From Armatimonadota bacterium (GTDB taxonomy: Bacteria; Armatimonadota; Fimbriimonadia; Fimbriimonadales; Fimbriimonadaceae), in assembly GCA_023428805.1 (NCBI GenBank), contig JAEYWW010000350.1, positions 1 through 8,034 of the forward strand: 8,034 nt of DNA, read 5' to 3'. Position numbers and translations under genes: made by a program. This document shows, piece by piece, positions 1 through 7,939 of this stretch. The notes under the pieces are model-generated. The model was not told where the DNA came from. It was given only the letters and a program-made list of their open reading frames with translations, and ran no database searches. Every line of letters begins with the position of its first letter. The stretch's first letter is position 1.

Positions 1-5
1 GGTTA

Positions 6-156
6 GGGTAGCCCGCGCGCGCGGGGATGAAACTCCCTGATCGGCTGCAAAGCCGATGTCGAGAGTGCAACCCCCGCGTGTGCGGGGATGAAAACGAGCG
101 ATGTGTTCGTCCGCGGTAAACATGAGCGGCAGGCCCCGCGCAGGGGTGATAACGTA
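6..156 (+). CRISPR. Degenerate type I-E-like CRISPR array end (2-3 repeats)
   Basis: Two copies of a 29-base unit lie at 6-34 and 67-95, exactly 61 bases apart (29-base repeat plus 32-base spacer, the usual I-E geometry). They agree at 20 of 29 positions. The second contains CCCCGC-GTGT-GCGGGG followed by ATGAAAAC, the same stem-loop plus ATGAA tail as the classical I-E repeat; the first has GCCCGC-GCGC-GCGGGG then ATGAAACT. A third, decayed copy sits at the expected place (128-156), with CCCC/GGGG arms, a shortened loop and TGATAAC instead of ATGAA. Spacers would be 35-66 and 96-127. Repeats reading in this direction with decay at the right fit a trailer on the right and a leader beyond the left edge. 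The first five bases of the repeats are not conserved and no cas gene is present, so this could be a remnant or, less likely, a structured RNA. Confidence 0.5.
40..57 (+). other. Perfect hairpin with GCAA tetraloop inside putative spacer 1
   Basis: ATCGGCT (40-46) and AGCCGAT (51-57) form a perfect 7-bp stem closed by GCAA, a GNRA-type tetraloop. ACTC (32-35) and GAGT (63-66) could add an outer 4-bp helix across an internal loop. It lies wholly inside the putative first spacer. Either the spacer was taken from a structured sequence, or the region is a structured RNA rather than a CRISPR array. Confidence 0.45.
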
Positions 157-209
157 TGGGCGCCGATCCAAACTTGGGGAGCGGCGTGCTTTAGGGGCAG
201 GAAGAGGGC

Positions 210-1325
210 TTAGTTTTGCTTCTGAGTTCTTGCCCGAAGCCACGCATCGCGCCACCGATGAACATCCACCACGCCGATTTCCGGCATCGGCTTCCGGTCT
301 TCCACGCTCGGCAGCGGGGGCAGCTTCCGCGAGGGCATCGACTGGAACCAGTACGCCACTGACGCAATCTCCAGGGTCAGGCAGTTGGCGTGGCCGTGTT
401 CGATGGAGGCGCGGAGGCTGCGCTGGAAGCGAATTGGGTCGTCGAGGTGGAAGCGGTAGCAGTGCGTCCGTCCCATCCACCCAAACCGCCCTTCATTCCG
501 CACTCGGTCGGGAGCGTAGGCAATGCCGAAGTAGGGGTGCATGAAGAGGTCGTCGGGCGACCAGGAGGTGTTGAAATAGTCTTCGGTTCCGGTGCCGTGG
601 AGCCCCGGCCAGGGCTCGCCGTCGATCAGGAACATGTCGTCCCCTTCGCCGTACCACATCGGGGTCGGGCAGTTGACGTAATAGTTGACGCCCACGAAGT
701 GCCCCCGCCCCTCTGCTTCGCACCAGAGAAAGTTGCCTTCATCCGATGGATGGGTCGTGTACGGCCCAAGCGCTTCCCATTCATTCTCGCCCTCCATCTC
801 GGGAGTTGTGATCTCGTGGCGATAGCAGGCGTGGAACCGGCCTTCATCGTCGGGCAAAGAGGGAAGCTGATCCCAGTCCACGTAATAGTAGAGCCGCTCC
901 AGCTCAGTTGAAGATTGGTTCTCAATCTCGATTCTTGCGCCATTGCCAAAGGGCATTGGGAAATAGCAGACGAGCGCGCGGCCTCCCGCAGGAGCCGCCG
1001 CAAGCGGCAGCGAATTGAAGGGGTATTCCAGCCCCCAGCCCTGGCCGAAAAAGTCGCCGATGGGAGCCTCGACGCTCGGATGCTCCTGCCCGTCCCAAAA
1101 GCATCGAATCACCAGGTTCTTCCGGTAGAGCGGGTCGCCCGGGTGGTAGAGAGTGATCCAGATGTGCCGCACCACTCCTGCGCCCTGCATCGCGGCCAGG
1201 GTGTGCGTTTCGCCCGGCGGCACGGTCATGTAATCCTGGTTGCCTCCCGAGCGGTCGAAGCTGGAAAAGCGGTGCGAGCGCCAGGGTTGAATGCGGCTGA
1301 GGGAGCCGAGCGGGCCGGAGAGCAT
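210..1325 (-). CDS. GH172 (DUF2961) family glycoside hydrolase
   Basis: Probable glycosidase of the DUF2961/GH172 family, whose characterised members cleave alpha-D-fructofuranoside or arabinofuranoside linkages. On the 371-residue form, the family's N-terminal signature (SSFDRSGGNQDY) is at 21-32, a WYGEGDDMFLIDGE block is at about 224-237, and the hallmark GTGTEDYF is at 244-251; its Glu is probably one of the two catalytic acids, assigned from memory of the family. A YRFH-DDPI-F block follows. No signal peptide is visible, so it should be cytoplasmic. The frame is open to a GTG at 1406, but that would overlap the cyclase by about 70 bases. The ATG at 1325 lies 11 bases after the cyclase stop and leaves the N-terminus typical of the family. 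No clear Shine-Dalgarno precedes it, suggesting translational coupling. It is the last gene of the operon, and no terminator is evident after its TAA at 210-212. The substrate cannot be read from sequence. Confidence 0.88.
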   Translation of the reverse strand: MLSGPLGSLSRIQPWRSHRFSSFDRSGGNQDYMTVPPGETHTLAAMQGAGVVRHIWITLYHPGDPLYRKNLVIRCFWDGQEHPSVEAPIGDFFGQGWGLEYPFNSLPLAAAPAGGRALVCYFPMPFGNGARIEIENQSSTELERLYYYVDWDQLPSLPDDEGRFHACYRHEITTPEMEGENEWEALGPYTTHPSDEGNFLWCEAEGRGHFVGVNYYVNCPTPMWYGEGDDMFLIDGEPWPGLHGTGTEDYFNTSWSPDDLFMHPYFGIAYAPDRVRNEGRFGWMGRTHCYRFHLDDPIRFQRSLRASIEHGHANCLTLEIASVAYWFQSMPSRKLPPLPSVEDRKPMPEIGVVDVHRWRDAWLRARTQKQN

Positions 1326-1336
1326 TGGGTGTGAGA

Positions 1337-3460
1337 TTACTTGAATCCCACGCGGAACGCGCCCTGCCACTCCTCTTCCGGCGGGGATTCCTTGTAGCGG
1401 CGGCACCGATCAATGAGAACCCGGGTTGGGCCGTCATGGGGTGCAATCAAATAGACCTCTTCAAACTTCCGCATGGCCTCGTCCCACCTGCGTTCGCGAT
1501 AAAGCGCCATCGCGGCTTCAAACGTCTCCGCGATCAGCTTCTGATTGTCCGTCGCATCCTGCCGCATGGCCATCAGTTCATAGATGGCGACATCGTGCTC
1601 CTTGCCAGCAGGGATCACCCAGTCGATGAGGCGGGTCAAGATTTCGCGGTCGACTTCGCGGTGGGTGGAATCTGCGATCAGGAGTTCGGTGCCATAGAAG
1701 CGGTTCATGCCCTGCAGCCGGCTGGCAAGGTTGACCGCGTCGCCGATGACCGTGTAGTTCATCCGCTCGCGGCTGCCCACATTGCCGACGATCATGTCTC
1801 CGGTGACGATGCCGCAGCTCACTCCCAGTCGCGGGATGCCCCGCTCCCGCCACTCGGGATAGAGCCTGTTGAGGGTGTCGCGCATCGCCAGCGCGGATCG
1901 GCAGGCGGCCATCGCATGATCGGGAATGGCTGCAGGCGCGCCCCAGAAGGCCATGACATCGTCGCCGTTGTATTTGTCGATCGTGCCGTGCGTGCGGAGA
2001 ACTTCCGCGCTGAGCACATCGAGATATTCTTCGAGAATCCGGCCCAACTCTTCGGGAGCGACCGTCTCGCTGAGGGCGGTGAAGCCGACGAGGTCGGCAA
2101 AGGAGACGGTGAGCCTCTGCTTTGACCCTCCCAGCCTGGCTTCCTGCCCGCTGGTGATGAGGTAGCGGGCGTATTCGCTGGGCACCAATTTTTCAAAGGA
2201 CCGCAGGCCGCGCTTGACCTGTTCGATTGATCCCGCCAACTCGGCGATTTCCATCACGTCGGTGCGGGGGAGCGGCCTCTCCGAAAAGTCAAGTTCCTGA
2301 ATCCGCCTCGTTTCGCGGACAAGCGCTCCGAGAGGACGGCTGATCCGCTCGGCGATCACAATGGTCATCGCAACGCCGAGGGCGAGGGCGATCAGAGTTC
2401 CAAAAAGCACAAAGAGGGCGGTCTCGCGGATGTTGCTGGTGAAATCGGAAGCCGGGATGATGATGCACGTCGCCCACAAGGGCGCATTCGGCCCCTCAAT
2501 CATGAGCCACGAACCCTGCCAAACCTCGCCTCGGATGCTGAACTGAACGCGATTGAGTCCGGTGGTTTGCACCTGCTCGGTTCGGAGTTTATTGATGAAC
2601 TGGGCGACGGATGGGATGTCGAGGTCTTCGGCGCGGGCGAGCCGCTGTGTCCCTCCCGATGTGATGAGGAAACGCGAGGCGTCCGGAAACGCCACGATCC
2701 GGGGATCGGAATCAGTCAGTTCGACCAGGAACGCAAGCCCGCGGTTGCTCACGTTGATCGTCTGGAGAAATCGGCTGAGGTCCTCATAGGAGATGTCCAC
2801 CGAAGCCACGCCCAGAAAATCATTCCTGCGATTGAAGATCGGGCAGGCGATGGTTGCGCCGGGGATGCGGACGCCCCGGGTTGGGCTGAGCTGTGTGCTG
2901 GTGCTCCAGGTCAGTTCCCTGCGTGTGGCGCACGCTTGGTACCAGCCCTCTTTTCTGGGATCGGGGGCAGTTCGATTCGACCGTGACACCTCCGCGAACA
3001 CGCCGCCGTAGGGTCGAATCTCCCGGGTCATCATTCCGCTTTCCGCCGAGGACCGGATGACTGCGATCAGGCTGCCATCCGCCTGCCTCACCACCTGCAC
3101 GGACTCGCCCGATTGGTTGATGGTCAGCCGCACCGAGCTGAAGAGGGAATTGATCCGCATCATTTCGACCATCTGGGGCGCGATTGCCTGCAGATCGGAA
3201 ATGTAGAGGTCGATGCGCGTATTGGCCCCGACCGTCGGCCTGGCAAGAGAGGCGAGGATGCGGGCGTTGTTCTCGGCGGAACTGAGCTGGGCGTCCATGC
3301 GCTCATCCACCAAGGCCGAAGTGTTCTGGATGATCCGGCCGGTGATGTTCTCGTACTCGCGCACGGAGCGGTTGTAGGTGTACCATCCCGCGCCAGCCGA
3401 CGTGACGAGGATGATTGCTACGATTCTTATGCTCAGTTTGGTGCGGAGACGAGTTCTCAT
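1337..3460 (-). CDS. Membrane adenylate cyclase, Cache-HAMP-class III catalytic domain
   Basis: Receptor-type class III cyclase making cAMP from ATP at the inner membrane face. Of 707 residues, TM1 is about 10-30, an extracytoplasmic double-Cache domain about 31-345 (DPR at 167-169, WY at 173-174, VDIS around 221-224), TM2 about 347-370, HAMP about 371-424 and the catalytic domain about 445-630. All expected catalytic residues are present: metal-binding D456 (in FADLVGFT) and D500 (in KYNGDD), adenine-selecting K496 and D574, and transition-state N577 and R581 (in GDAVNLASRL). Lys and Asp at the base-recognition sites favour ATP over GTP. The C-terminal tail (about 640-690) is helical and TPR-like, as in many bacterial cyclases of this class. 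Its ATG overlaps the transporter stop as ATGA (3457-3460), implying translational coupling. The Cache ligand is unknown. Confidence 0.92.
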   Translation of the reverse strand: MRTRLRTKLSIRIVAIILVTSAGAGWYTYNRSVREYENITGRIIQNTSALVDERMDAQLSSAENNARILASLARPTVGANTRIDLYISDLQAIAPQMVEMMRINSLFSSVRLTINQSGESVQVVRQADGSLIAVIRSSAESGMMTREIRPYGGVFAEVSRSNRTAPDPRKEGWYQACATRRELTWSTSTQLSPTRGVRIPGATIACPIFNRRNDFLGVASVDISYEDLSRFLQTINVSNRGLAFLVELTDSDPRIVAFPDASRFLITSGGTQRLARAEDLDIPSVAQFINKLRTEQVQTTGLNRVQFSIRGEVWQGSWLMIEGPNAPLWATCIIIPASDFTSNIRETALFVLFGTLIALALGVAMTIVIAERISRPLGALVRETRRIQELDFSERPLPRTDVMEIAELAGSIEQVKRGLRSFEKLVPSEYARYLITSGQEARLGGSKQRLTVSFADLVGFTALSETVAPEELGRILEEYLDVLSAEVLRTHGTIDKYNGDDVMAFWGAPAAIPDHAMAACRSALAMRDTLNRLYPEWRERGIPRLGVSCGIVTGDMIVGNVGSRERMNYTVIGDAVNLASRLQGMNRFYGTELLIADSTHREVDREILTRLIDWVIPAGKEHDVAIYELMAMRQDATDNQKLIAETFEAAMALYRERRWDEAMRKFEEVYLIAPHDGPTRVLIDRCRRYKESPPEEEWQGAFRVGFK

Positions 3461-5796
3461 GCTTCGGCTGAAGCCGGATCACTGCCCGCCGCGAAGAGAT
3501 ACGCGGCCAGGAAGGCCTCCTCGACCGGCTGCTCCGCCATCATCTCCAGCGCGGGATGCCGCGCGGTGCGGGCGAGCAGACGAAGGGCGTCCGGCTCATC
3601 CCCGGAACTGTACCTTTCGAGCGCGACTTTCAGTCTCTGCCCGCCGCGTTTTGCGCTTCGGCTGAAGCGGAGCAGCGCGTCATCGCGCCCAATCCCCTCC
3701 AGAGCAAGCATTTGGTAGAAGCCCCGCTCGACATCGAGCAAACGCGCCACGCCCATCAAGCACCGGCGCCGCAAGGTCGGGCTCACCATTTCGCCCGCAA
3801 CTTCAAGAATGAGCGGAATATCCTCGATCTGCCCGACAACTCCCAGAGCGTAGGACATCTCGCTCGCTGTTTCATCCTGGAACCATTGAATCGATTCGCG
3901 GAGTGTGGGAGCCAGTTCAGTCAGCTCCAATTCGCTGACCGCTTCGGCGGCGGCGACTCGGATGGAGGGGTGCGCATCAAACAGCGCCTCGCCGATCACA
4001 TCGGCGGCATCCGTGGCATAAAGCAGGCGCAGGCCTTGGATGGCGGCGCGTCGCAGGTCGGGGTCGCCTGCCTCTCTCGCCGCCTCTTTGAGAGGTTCGA
4101 TGGCGGAGGGATCGCCCAGGCGGCCGAGGCTTCGCGCGGCGGAACGGCGGAGAATGGACCGAGGGTCCTCCAGGTAGCGGGCCAGGACGGGAACAGACTC
4201 CGGAAGCCGACATTCCCCCAGAACCTCCAAAGTCTCCTCCTGCGCAAGATCGGGGTGCGCTTCCAAGTGGTCGATGACGGCGCGGACGATCTCTGGATTC
4301 GCCATCTGCCCGAGGGAATAGGCGGCCTGCCGCCGGATGCGCGGGGAGGGGTCGTCCAAGGCTTTGAGCAATTCATCGCTGCCCAGGGCGAACCCGGAGC
4401 TGCCCACTCCGGCCAGTGCCCGTTCGCGTTCGACCACGTCGGAGCTGGATTGAATGGCACGAAAGGCGCGGATTCCCCGCGGGCTGACCCGCGTTAGTTG
4501 GCTCATTGTCTCGCGGACATTGCGCGCCCCCTTCTCCTTGATCGGGGCCAGCGGAATCATGCTGAGGAAGCGGAGCCCCATCACGGCGGCGAAAACGATC
4601 TTGTAGGCGGCTTCAGCGGGCATTTGGACGCGAAGCGCGGACATCATGCCAGACCCGATGAATGATGAGATGCCGATGGACACCGCGCTGACGGTCGCCG
4701 CGGCCGCGAGATAATTTGCCTTGTCCTCATCGCGGGCTGTTGCGATGTTGAAGTTGGCCTGGCTGATCGCCACTCCCGACCAGACCAGGCCGTTGAAGAG
4801 GTGGCCCGCTATCAGAATGATCGCATTGATCGTGGGCGGACCCGGATGGGTGAGGAGCCAGAGGCCCGGTGTGATGACGGTGCCTGCCGCGCTGATGACG
4901 AGGATCGGCTTGCTCCCGTACTTGTCCGACAGGAACCCCCAAATCTTCACGCAGAAGACAGTGGCGAGGGCGTGGCTGACGGCGAAAAGCTGGATGATGG
5001 TGAAGGGGAGGCCGAGGCTTTCGCGGGCGTAGGTTGTGTAGAGGCCGCCCGCCAGCCCTTGACTCGCCGCGAAGAGGGTTGTGAAAATCAGGACGATCCG
5101 ATAGTTCTTGTCCTTGAATGGACTCTGAAGCTGCCGCAGGCTTTCTTTGACATTGGGTTTGACCGGATTGAGCCGGGGAGTGTCCTCCATCTTCAAAAAG
5201 AAGATCATGCTGGTCAGTCCCATCAGCACGCCCAACCCAAATGTGGTTGTGAACCCGAGCGGCTCGTTGTTCAGCCGGGCAAAAAAGTCGATCGAAACAC
5301 CACCCAACAGGGCGATCAGAGCGGAACTGGCCGTGACGACCAGGGTCCGGCGCGAGTAGTACCAGCCCCGGCTCTCAGCGGGCACCATGTCTGCGATCCA
5401 TTCATTGTAAGTCGCGCCGACCGTGGAGTTGCAGAGCGTCGCCACGCCGATGCAGACAAAGAGGAGCACCAGTTTGATGTCGTTGGGAATCGGCGCGAGG
5501 GGGAGAATCGCGAGCGGAATGTAGAGCAGCCGCCAAATCCACCCGCCGGGAGCGATGAATTTGCGATAGAACGGGAAGCTCCGCCCCCAGATCGCCCCGG
5601 GAATCTGCGCGAGGCCGATGAGGCTGGGCAGCGCGATGCTGAGCTGGACCGCAAAGTCACCCCCGCCCAGTTCTTGAATGAACCCGATCAGAAGCGAGCC
5701 GCCGACAAGCGAAGCAAAGGCCGTCGAAAAAGTGACGTCCCAGTTGGAAATCTGCAGATTCCGCAGGTTCGAGAGGCGGTTTGGAGCCGATGGCAT
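3457..5796 (-). CDS. MFS transporter fused to C-terminal HEAT repeats
   Basis: A 779-residue two-part protein. Residues about 20-420 are a polytopic major facilitator superfamily permease with roughly 12 hydrophobic segments; the motif-A-like loop GFLSDKYGSKP (287-297) is in the second half. Residues about 470-760 are cytoplasmic HEAT/PBS-lyase-type helical repeats, clearest at about 475-505, 536-568 and 601-632 (for example LDDPSPRIRRQAAYSLG and LEDPRSILRRSAARSLG). MFS proteins are usually 400-500 residues, so the HEAT region is a true extension; such repeats normally bind protein partners. It is the first gene of the operon, with the cyclase overlapping its stop by 4 bases, so transport and cAMP signalling are probably linked. 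The start at 5796 is the only reasonable ATG before the first membrane segment; no good Shine-Dalgarno is seen, only a small hairpin abutting it. Substrate unknown; the glycosidase neighbour suggests a saccharide. Confidence 0.9.
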   Translation of the reverse strand: MPSAPNRLSNLRNLQISNWDVTFSTAFASLVGGSLLIGFIQELGGGDFAVQLSIALPSLIGLAQIPGAIWGRSFPFYRKFIAPGGWIWRLLYIPLAILPLAPIPNDIKLVLLFVCIGVATLCNSTVGATYNEWIADMVPAESRGWYYSRRTLVVTASSALIALLGGVSIDFFARLNNEPLGFTTTFGLGVLMGLTSMIFFLKMEDTPRLNPVKPNVKESLRQLQSPFKDKNYRIVLIFTTLFAASQGLAGGLYTTYARESLGLPFTIIQLFAVSHALATVFCVKIWGFLSDKYGSKPILVISAAGTVITPGLWLLTHPGPPTINAIILIAGHLFNGLVWSGVAISQANFNIATARDEDKANYLAAAATVSAVSIGISSFIGSGMMSALRVQMPAEAAYKIVFAAVMGLRFLSMIPLAPIKEKGARNVRETMSQLTRVSPRGIRAFRAIQSSSDVVERERALAGVGSSGFALGSDELLKALDDPSPRIRRQAAYSLGQMANPEIVRAVIDHLEAHPDLAQEETLEVLGECRLPESVPVLARYLEDPRSILRRSAARSLGRLGDPSAIEPLKEAAREAGDPDLRRAAIQGLRLLYATDAADVIGEALFDAHPSIRVAAAEAVSELELTELAPTLRESIQWFQDETASEMSYALGVVGQIEDIPLILEVAGEMVSPTLRRRCLMGVARLLDVERGFYQMLALEGIGRDDALLRFSRSAKRGGQRLKVALERYSSGDEPDALRLLARTARHPALEMMAEQPVEEAFLAAYLFAAGSDPASAEA
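3461..3474 (-). promoter_or_regulatory. Hairpin immediately before the cyclase start codon
   Basis: On the minus strand GCTTC-AGCC-GAAGC forms a 5-bp stem directly touching the cyclase ATG, where a ribosome binding site would be. The same 14 bases occur again at 3655-3668 in the transporter gene. It could expose the cyclase start only when ribosomes translating the transporter open it. Role inferred. Confidence 0.3.
3655..3668. repeat. Second copy of the 14-base GCTTCGGCTGAAGC sequence
   Basis: Exact repeat of 3461-3474, inside the coding region of the transporter's HEAT domain and read in the same orientation. Each copy is a small 5-bp hairpin. It may be coincidence in GC-rich code or a short dispersed motif. 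Confidence 0.35.
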
Positions 5797-5807
5797 GCCC
5801 TTCGGGC
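5797..5807 (-). promoter_or_regulatory. Hairpin abutting the transporter start codon
   Basis: Minus-strand GCCC-GAA-GGGC is a perfect 4-bp stem with a triloop ending one base before the ATG. The only purine-rich stretch that might act as a Shine-Dalgarno (GAAGGG) lies in its 3' arm, too near the start. It may lower initiation or mark a non-Shine-Dalgarno start. Confidence 0.3.
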
Positions 5808-5808
5808 G

Positions 5809-5838
5809 AGTTTAGCAACCTCAATTCAGCCAGTCCAA
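5809..5838 (-). promoter_or_regulatory. Weak candidate promoter for the transporter operon
   Basis: Minus-strand TTGGAC (5838-5833), an 18-base spacer and TAAACT (5814-5809). The match to sigma-70 boxes is poor (3/6 and 4/6), and the transcript leader would be only a few bases. Given only as the best candidate seen near the start; the true promoter may lie further up in the shared intergenic region. Confidence 0.2.
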
Positions 5839-5902
5839 CCCTTCCGGTCCCTTCGGCGGGGCAGAAATTGCATTCGCAATGAGTCCCTGCACTGCATGGA
5901 GA

Positions 5903-5930
5903 TTGATACTTGAATCAGGGAGTGTATGAG
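5903..5930 (+). promoter_or_regulatory. Weak candidate promoter for 16S rRNA
   Basis: TTGATA (5903-5908, 5/6 to the -35 box), a 16-base spacer and TATGAG (5925-5930, 4/6 to the -10 box). It would give a leader of about 300 bases before the mature 16S. Another possibility is around 6019-6050 (TTGCGG and ACAATA), where the spacing is too long. No strong rRNA-type promoter was found. Confidence 0.25.
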
Positions 5931-6118
5931 CAAAGGACAAGTAGATGGACGCAAAGGTTCAAGACGGGCTGGGGAGAACTTTTGTTGCGTTTTTTTGCAG
6001 GAAAGACCCTGGGACCCCTTGCGGGGGGCGGGACGGCTGTGGAACAATATCCCTCGCTCCGGTCCGCTGGAGCAGGCAAATTGAAAGCTCAATAGAATGA
6101 TGCGCACAGCCTAGTCTG

Positions 6119-6136
6119 CAGTCTCTTCGGAGATTG
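6119..6136 (+). other. UUCG-tetraloop hairpin in the 16S leader
   Basis: CAGTCTC-TTCG-GAGATTG gives a 7-bp stem (one G-U pair) closed by C(UUCG)G, an exceptionally stable RNA loop. It contains the ten bases TCTTCGGAGA (6124-6133) that reappear at the 16S 5' end (6240-6249). Probably a leader RNA element; function inferred. Confidence 0.5.
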
Positions 6137-6208
6137 CGACGAACATGAAAAATTCCTGTGAAGGTCGCTCACGTGTGGAGTGGACACGCAGGTCTCAAAA
6201 AAGGAACT

Positions 6209-6232
6209 CAATCCTGATTGTATCAGGAATTG
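6209..6232 (+). other. Hairpin immediately upstream of the 16S 5' end
   Basis: CAATCCTGAT (6209-6218) pairs with ATCAGG-A-ATTG (6222-6232) around a TGT triloop: 10 pairs with one bulged A. It ends 7 bases before the predicted mature 5' end, a natural site for a pre-16S processing or folding element. Confidence 0.5.
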
Positions 6233-6239
6233 AACATTT

Positions 6240-7750
<1,511 letters not shown>

Positions 7751-7761
7751 AGAGTAAGAAC

Positions 7762-7786
7762 TGTGGACCGCACTGCGGACCCCACA
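7762..7786 (+). other. Hairpin just after the 16S 3' end
   Basis: TGTGG (7762-7766) pairs with CCACA (7782-7786) and CCGC (7768-7771) with GCGG (7775-7778) around an ACT loop. There is no T-run, so it is not a terminator by itself; it may help 3' processing of the pre-16S. The CCACAC at 7782-7787 could instead pair with GTGTGG at 6173-6178 in the leader. Confidence 0.4.
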
Positions 7787-7824
7787 CATACTCAGGTCGA
7801 TTGTGCGTATCATGAGCTTTCTAT

Positions 7825-7857
7825 GAAGCCCGACGGATTTATCCGGCGGGCTTCTTT
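7825..7857 (+). terminator. Rho-independent terminator of the 16S transcript
   Basis: GAAGCCCG (7825-7832) pairs perfectly with CGGGCTTC (7847-7854). One A-G mismatch leads to three more pairs (CGG/CCG) and an ATTTAT loop, then TTT. The U-tract is short (TTTGCATT), but the stem is long and GC-rich and placed 74 bases after the 16S gene. It separates the rRNA from the regulator promoter. Confidence 0.75.
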
Positions 7858-7876
7858 GCATTATCAGGCTTGAAGA

Positions 7877-7905
7877 ATACGTCTTATATGACCTATTCGA
7901 CGTAT
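7877..7905. promoter_or_regulatory. Inverted repeat upstream of the regulator promoter
   Basis: Perfect 7-base arms ATACGTC (7877-7883) and GACGTAT (7899-7905) are separated by 15 bases and end just before the -35 box at 7909. A possible protein-binding site; the arm spacing is wider than a typical TetR operator. Confidence 0.35.
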
Positions 7906-7908
7906 CCC

Positions 7909-7938
7909 TTGACAAACTGACTTCATCGCTTCTACAAT
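7909..7938 (+). promoter_or_regulatory. Sigma-70-type promoter of the TetR-like gene
   Basis: A perfect TTGACA (7909-7914), an 18-base spacer and TACAAT (7933-7938, 5/6). Transcription should start near 7945, giving a leader of about 18 bases to the ATG at 7963. This is the best promoter in the window. Confidence 0.7.
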
Positions 7939-7939
7939 C

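Larger units (their letters stand above)
5808..6239 (+). other. Intergenic region with structured 16S leader
   Basis: About 440 bases between the divergent transporter operon and the 16S gene. I see no convincing protein gene. It holds candidate promoters and several small inverted repeats: ATTGC/GCAAT (5867-5880), GCTCC/GGAGC (6056-6073), a UUCG hairpin (6119-6136), GTGA/TCAC (6158-6172), CGTGT/ACACG (6172-6188) and a 10-bp hairpin next to the 16S 5' end (6209-6232). The crowding toward the rRNA suggests a structured pre-rRNA leader involved in processing or folding. A T7 run at 5990-5996 has no stem before it. Confidence 0.55.

Noticed and set aside
32..66. Hammerhead ribozyme suggested by CTGAT and GAAA-like bases
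   Set aside because: The CTGANGA and GAAA core elements are not in the right order around a stem II.
1326..1406. Extended GH172 start at GTG 1406
   Set aside because: It would overlap the cyclase by about 70 bases and add 27 residues unlike the family N-terminus; the ATG at 1325 fits better.
1325..2125. Plus-strand open frame opposite the cyclase
   Set aside because: Antisense shadow of the catalytic domain with no recognisable family features; the same holds for 390-911, 915-1334, 3113-3718 and 3556-4497.
4801..5913. Long plus-strand open frame opposite the MFS-HEAT gene
   Set aside because: It is antisense to a well-supported coding gene, shows no recognisable domain and has the charged, low-complexity look of a GC-rich shadow frame.
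5990..5996. T7 run as a terminator
   Set aside because: No GC-rich stem precedes it on the plus strand, and the minus-strand context does not form a terminator either.
6007..6030. CCCC-TTGC-GGGG inverted repeat as a terminator
   Set aside because: Only 4 pairs and no T-run on either strand at the right place.
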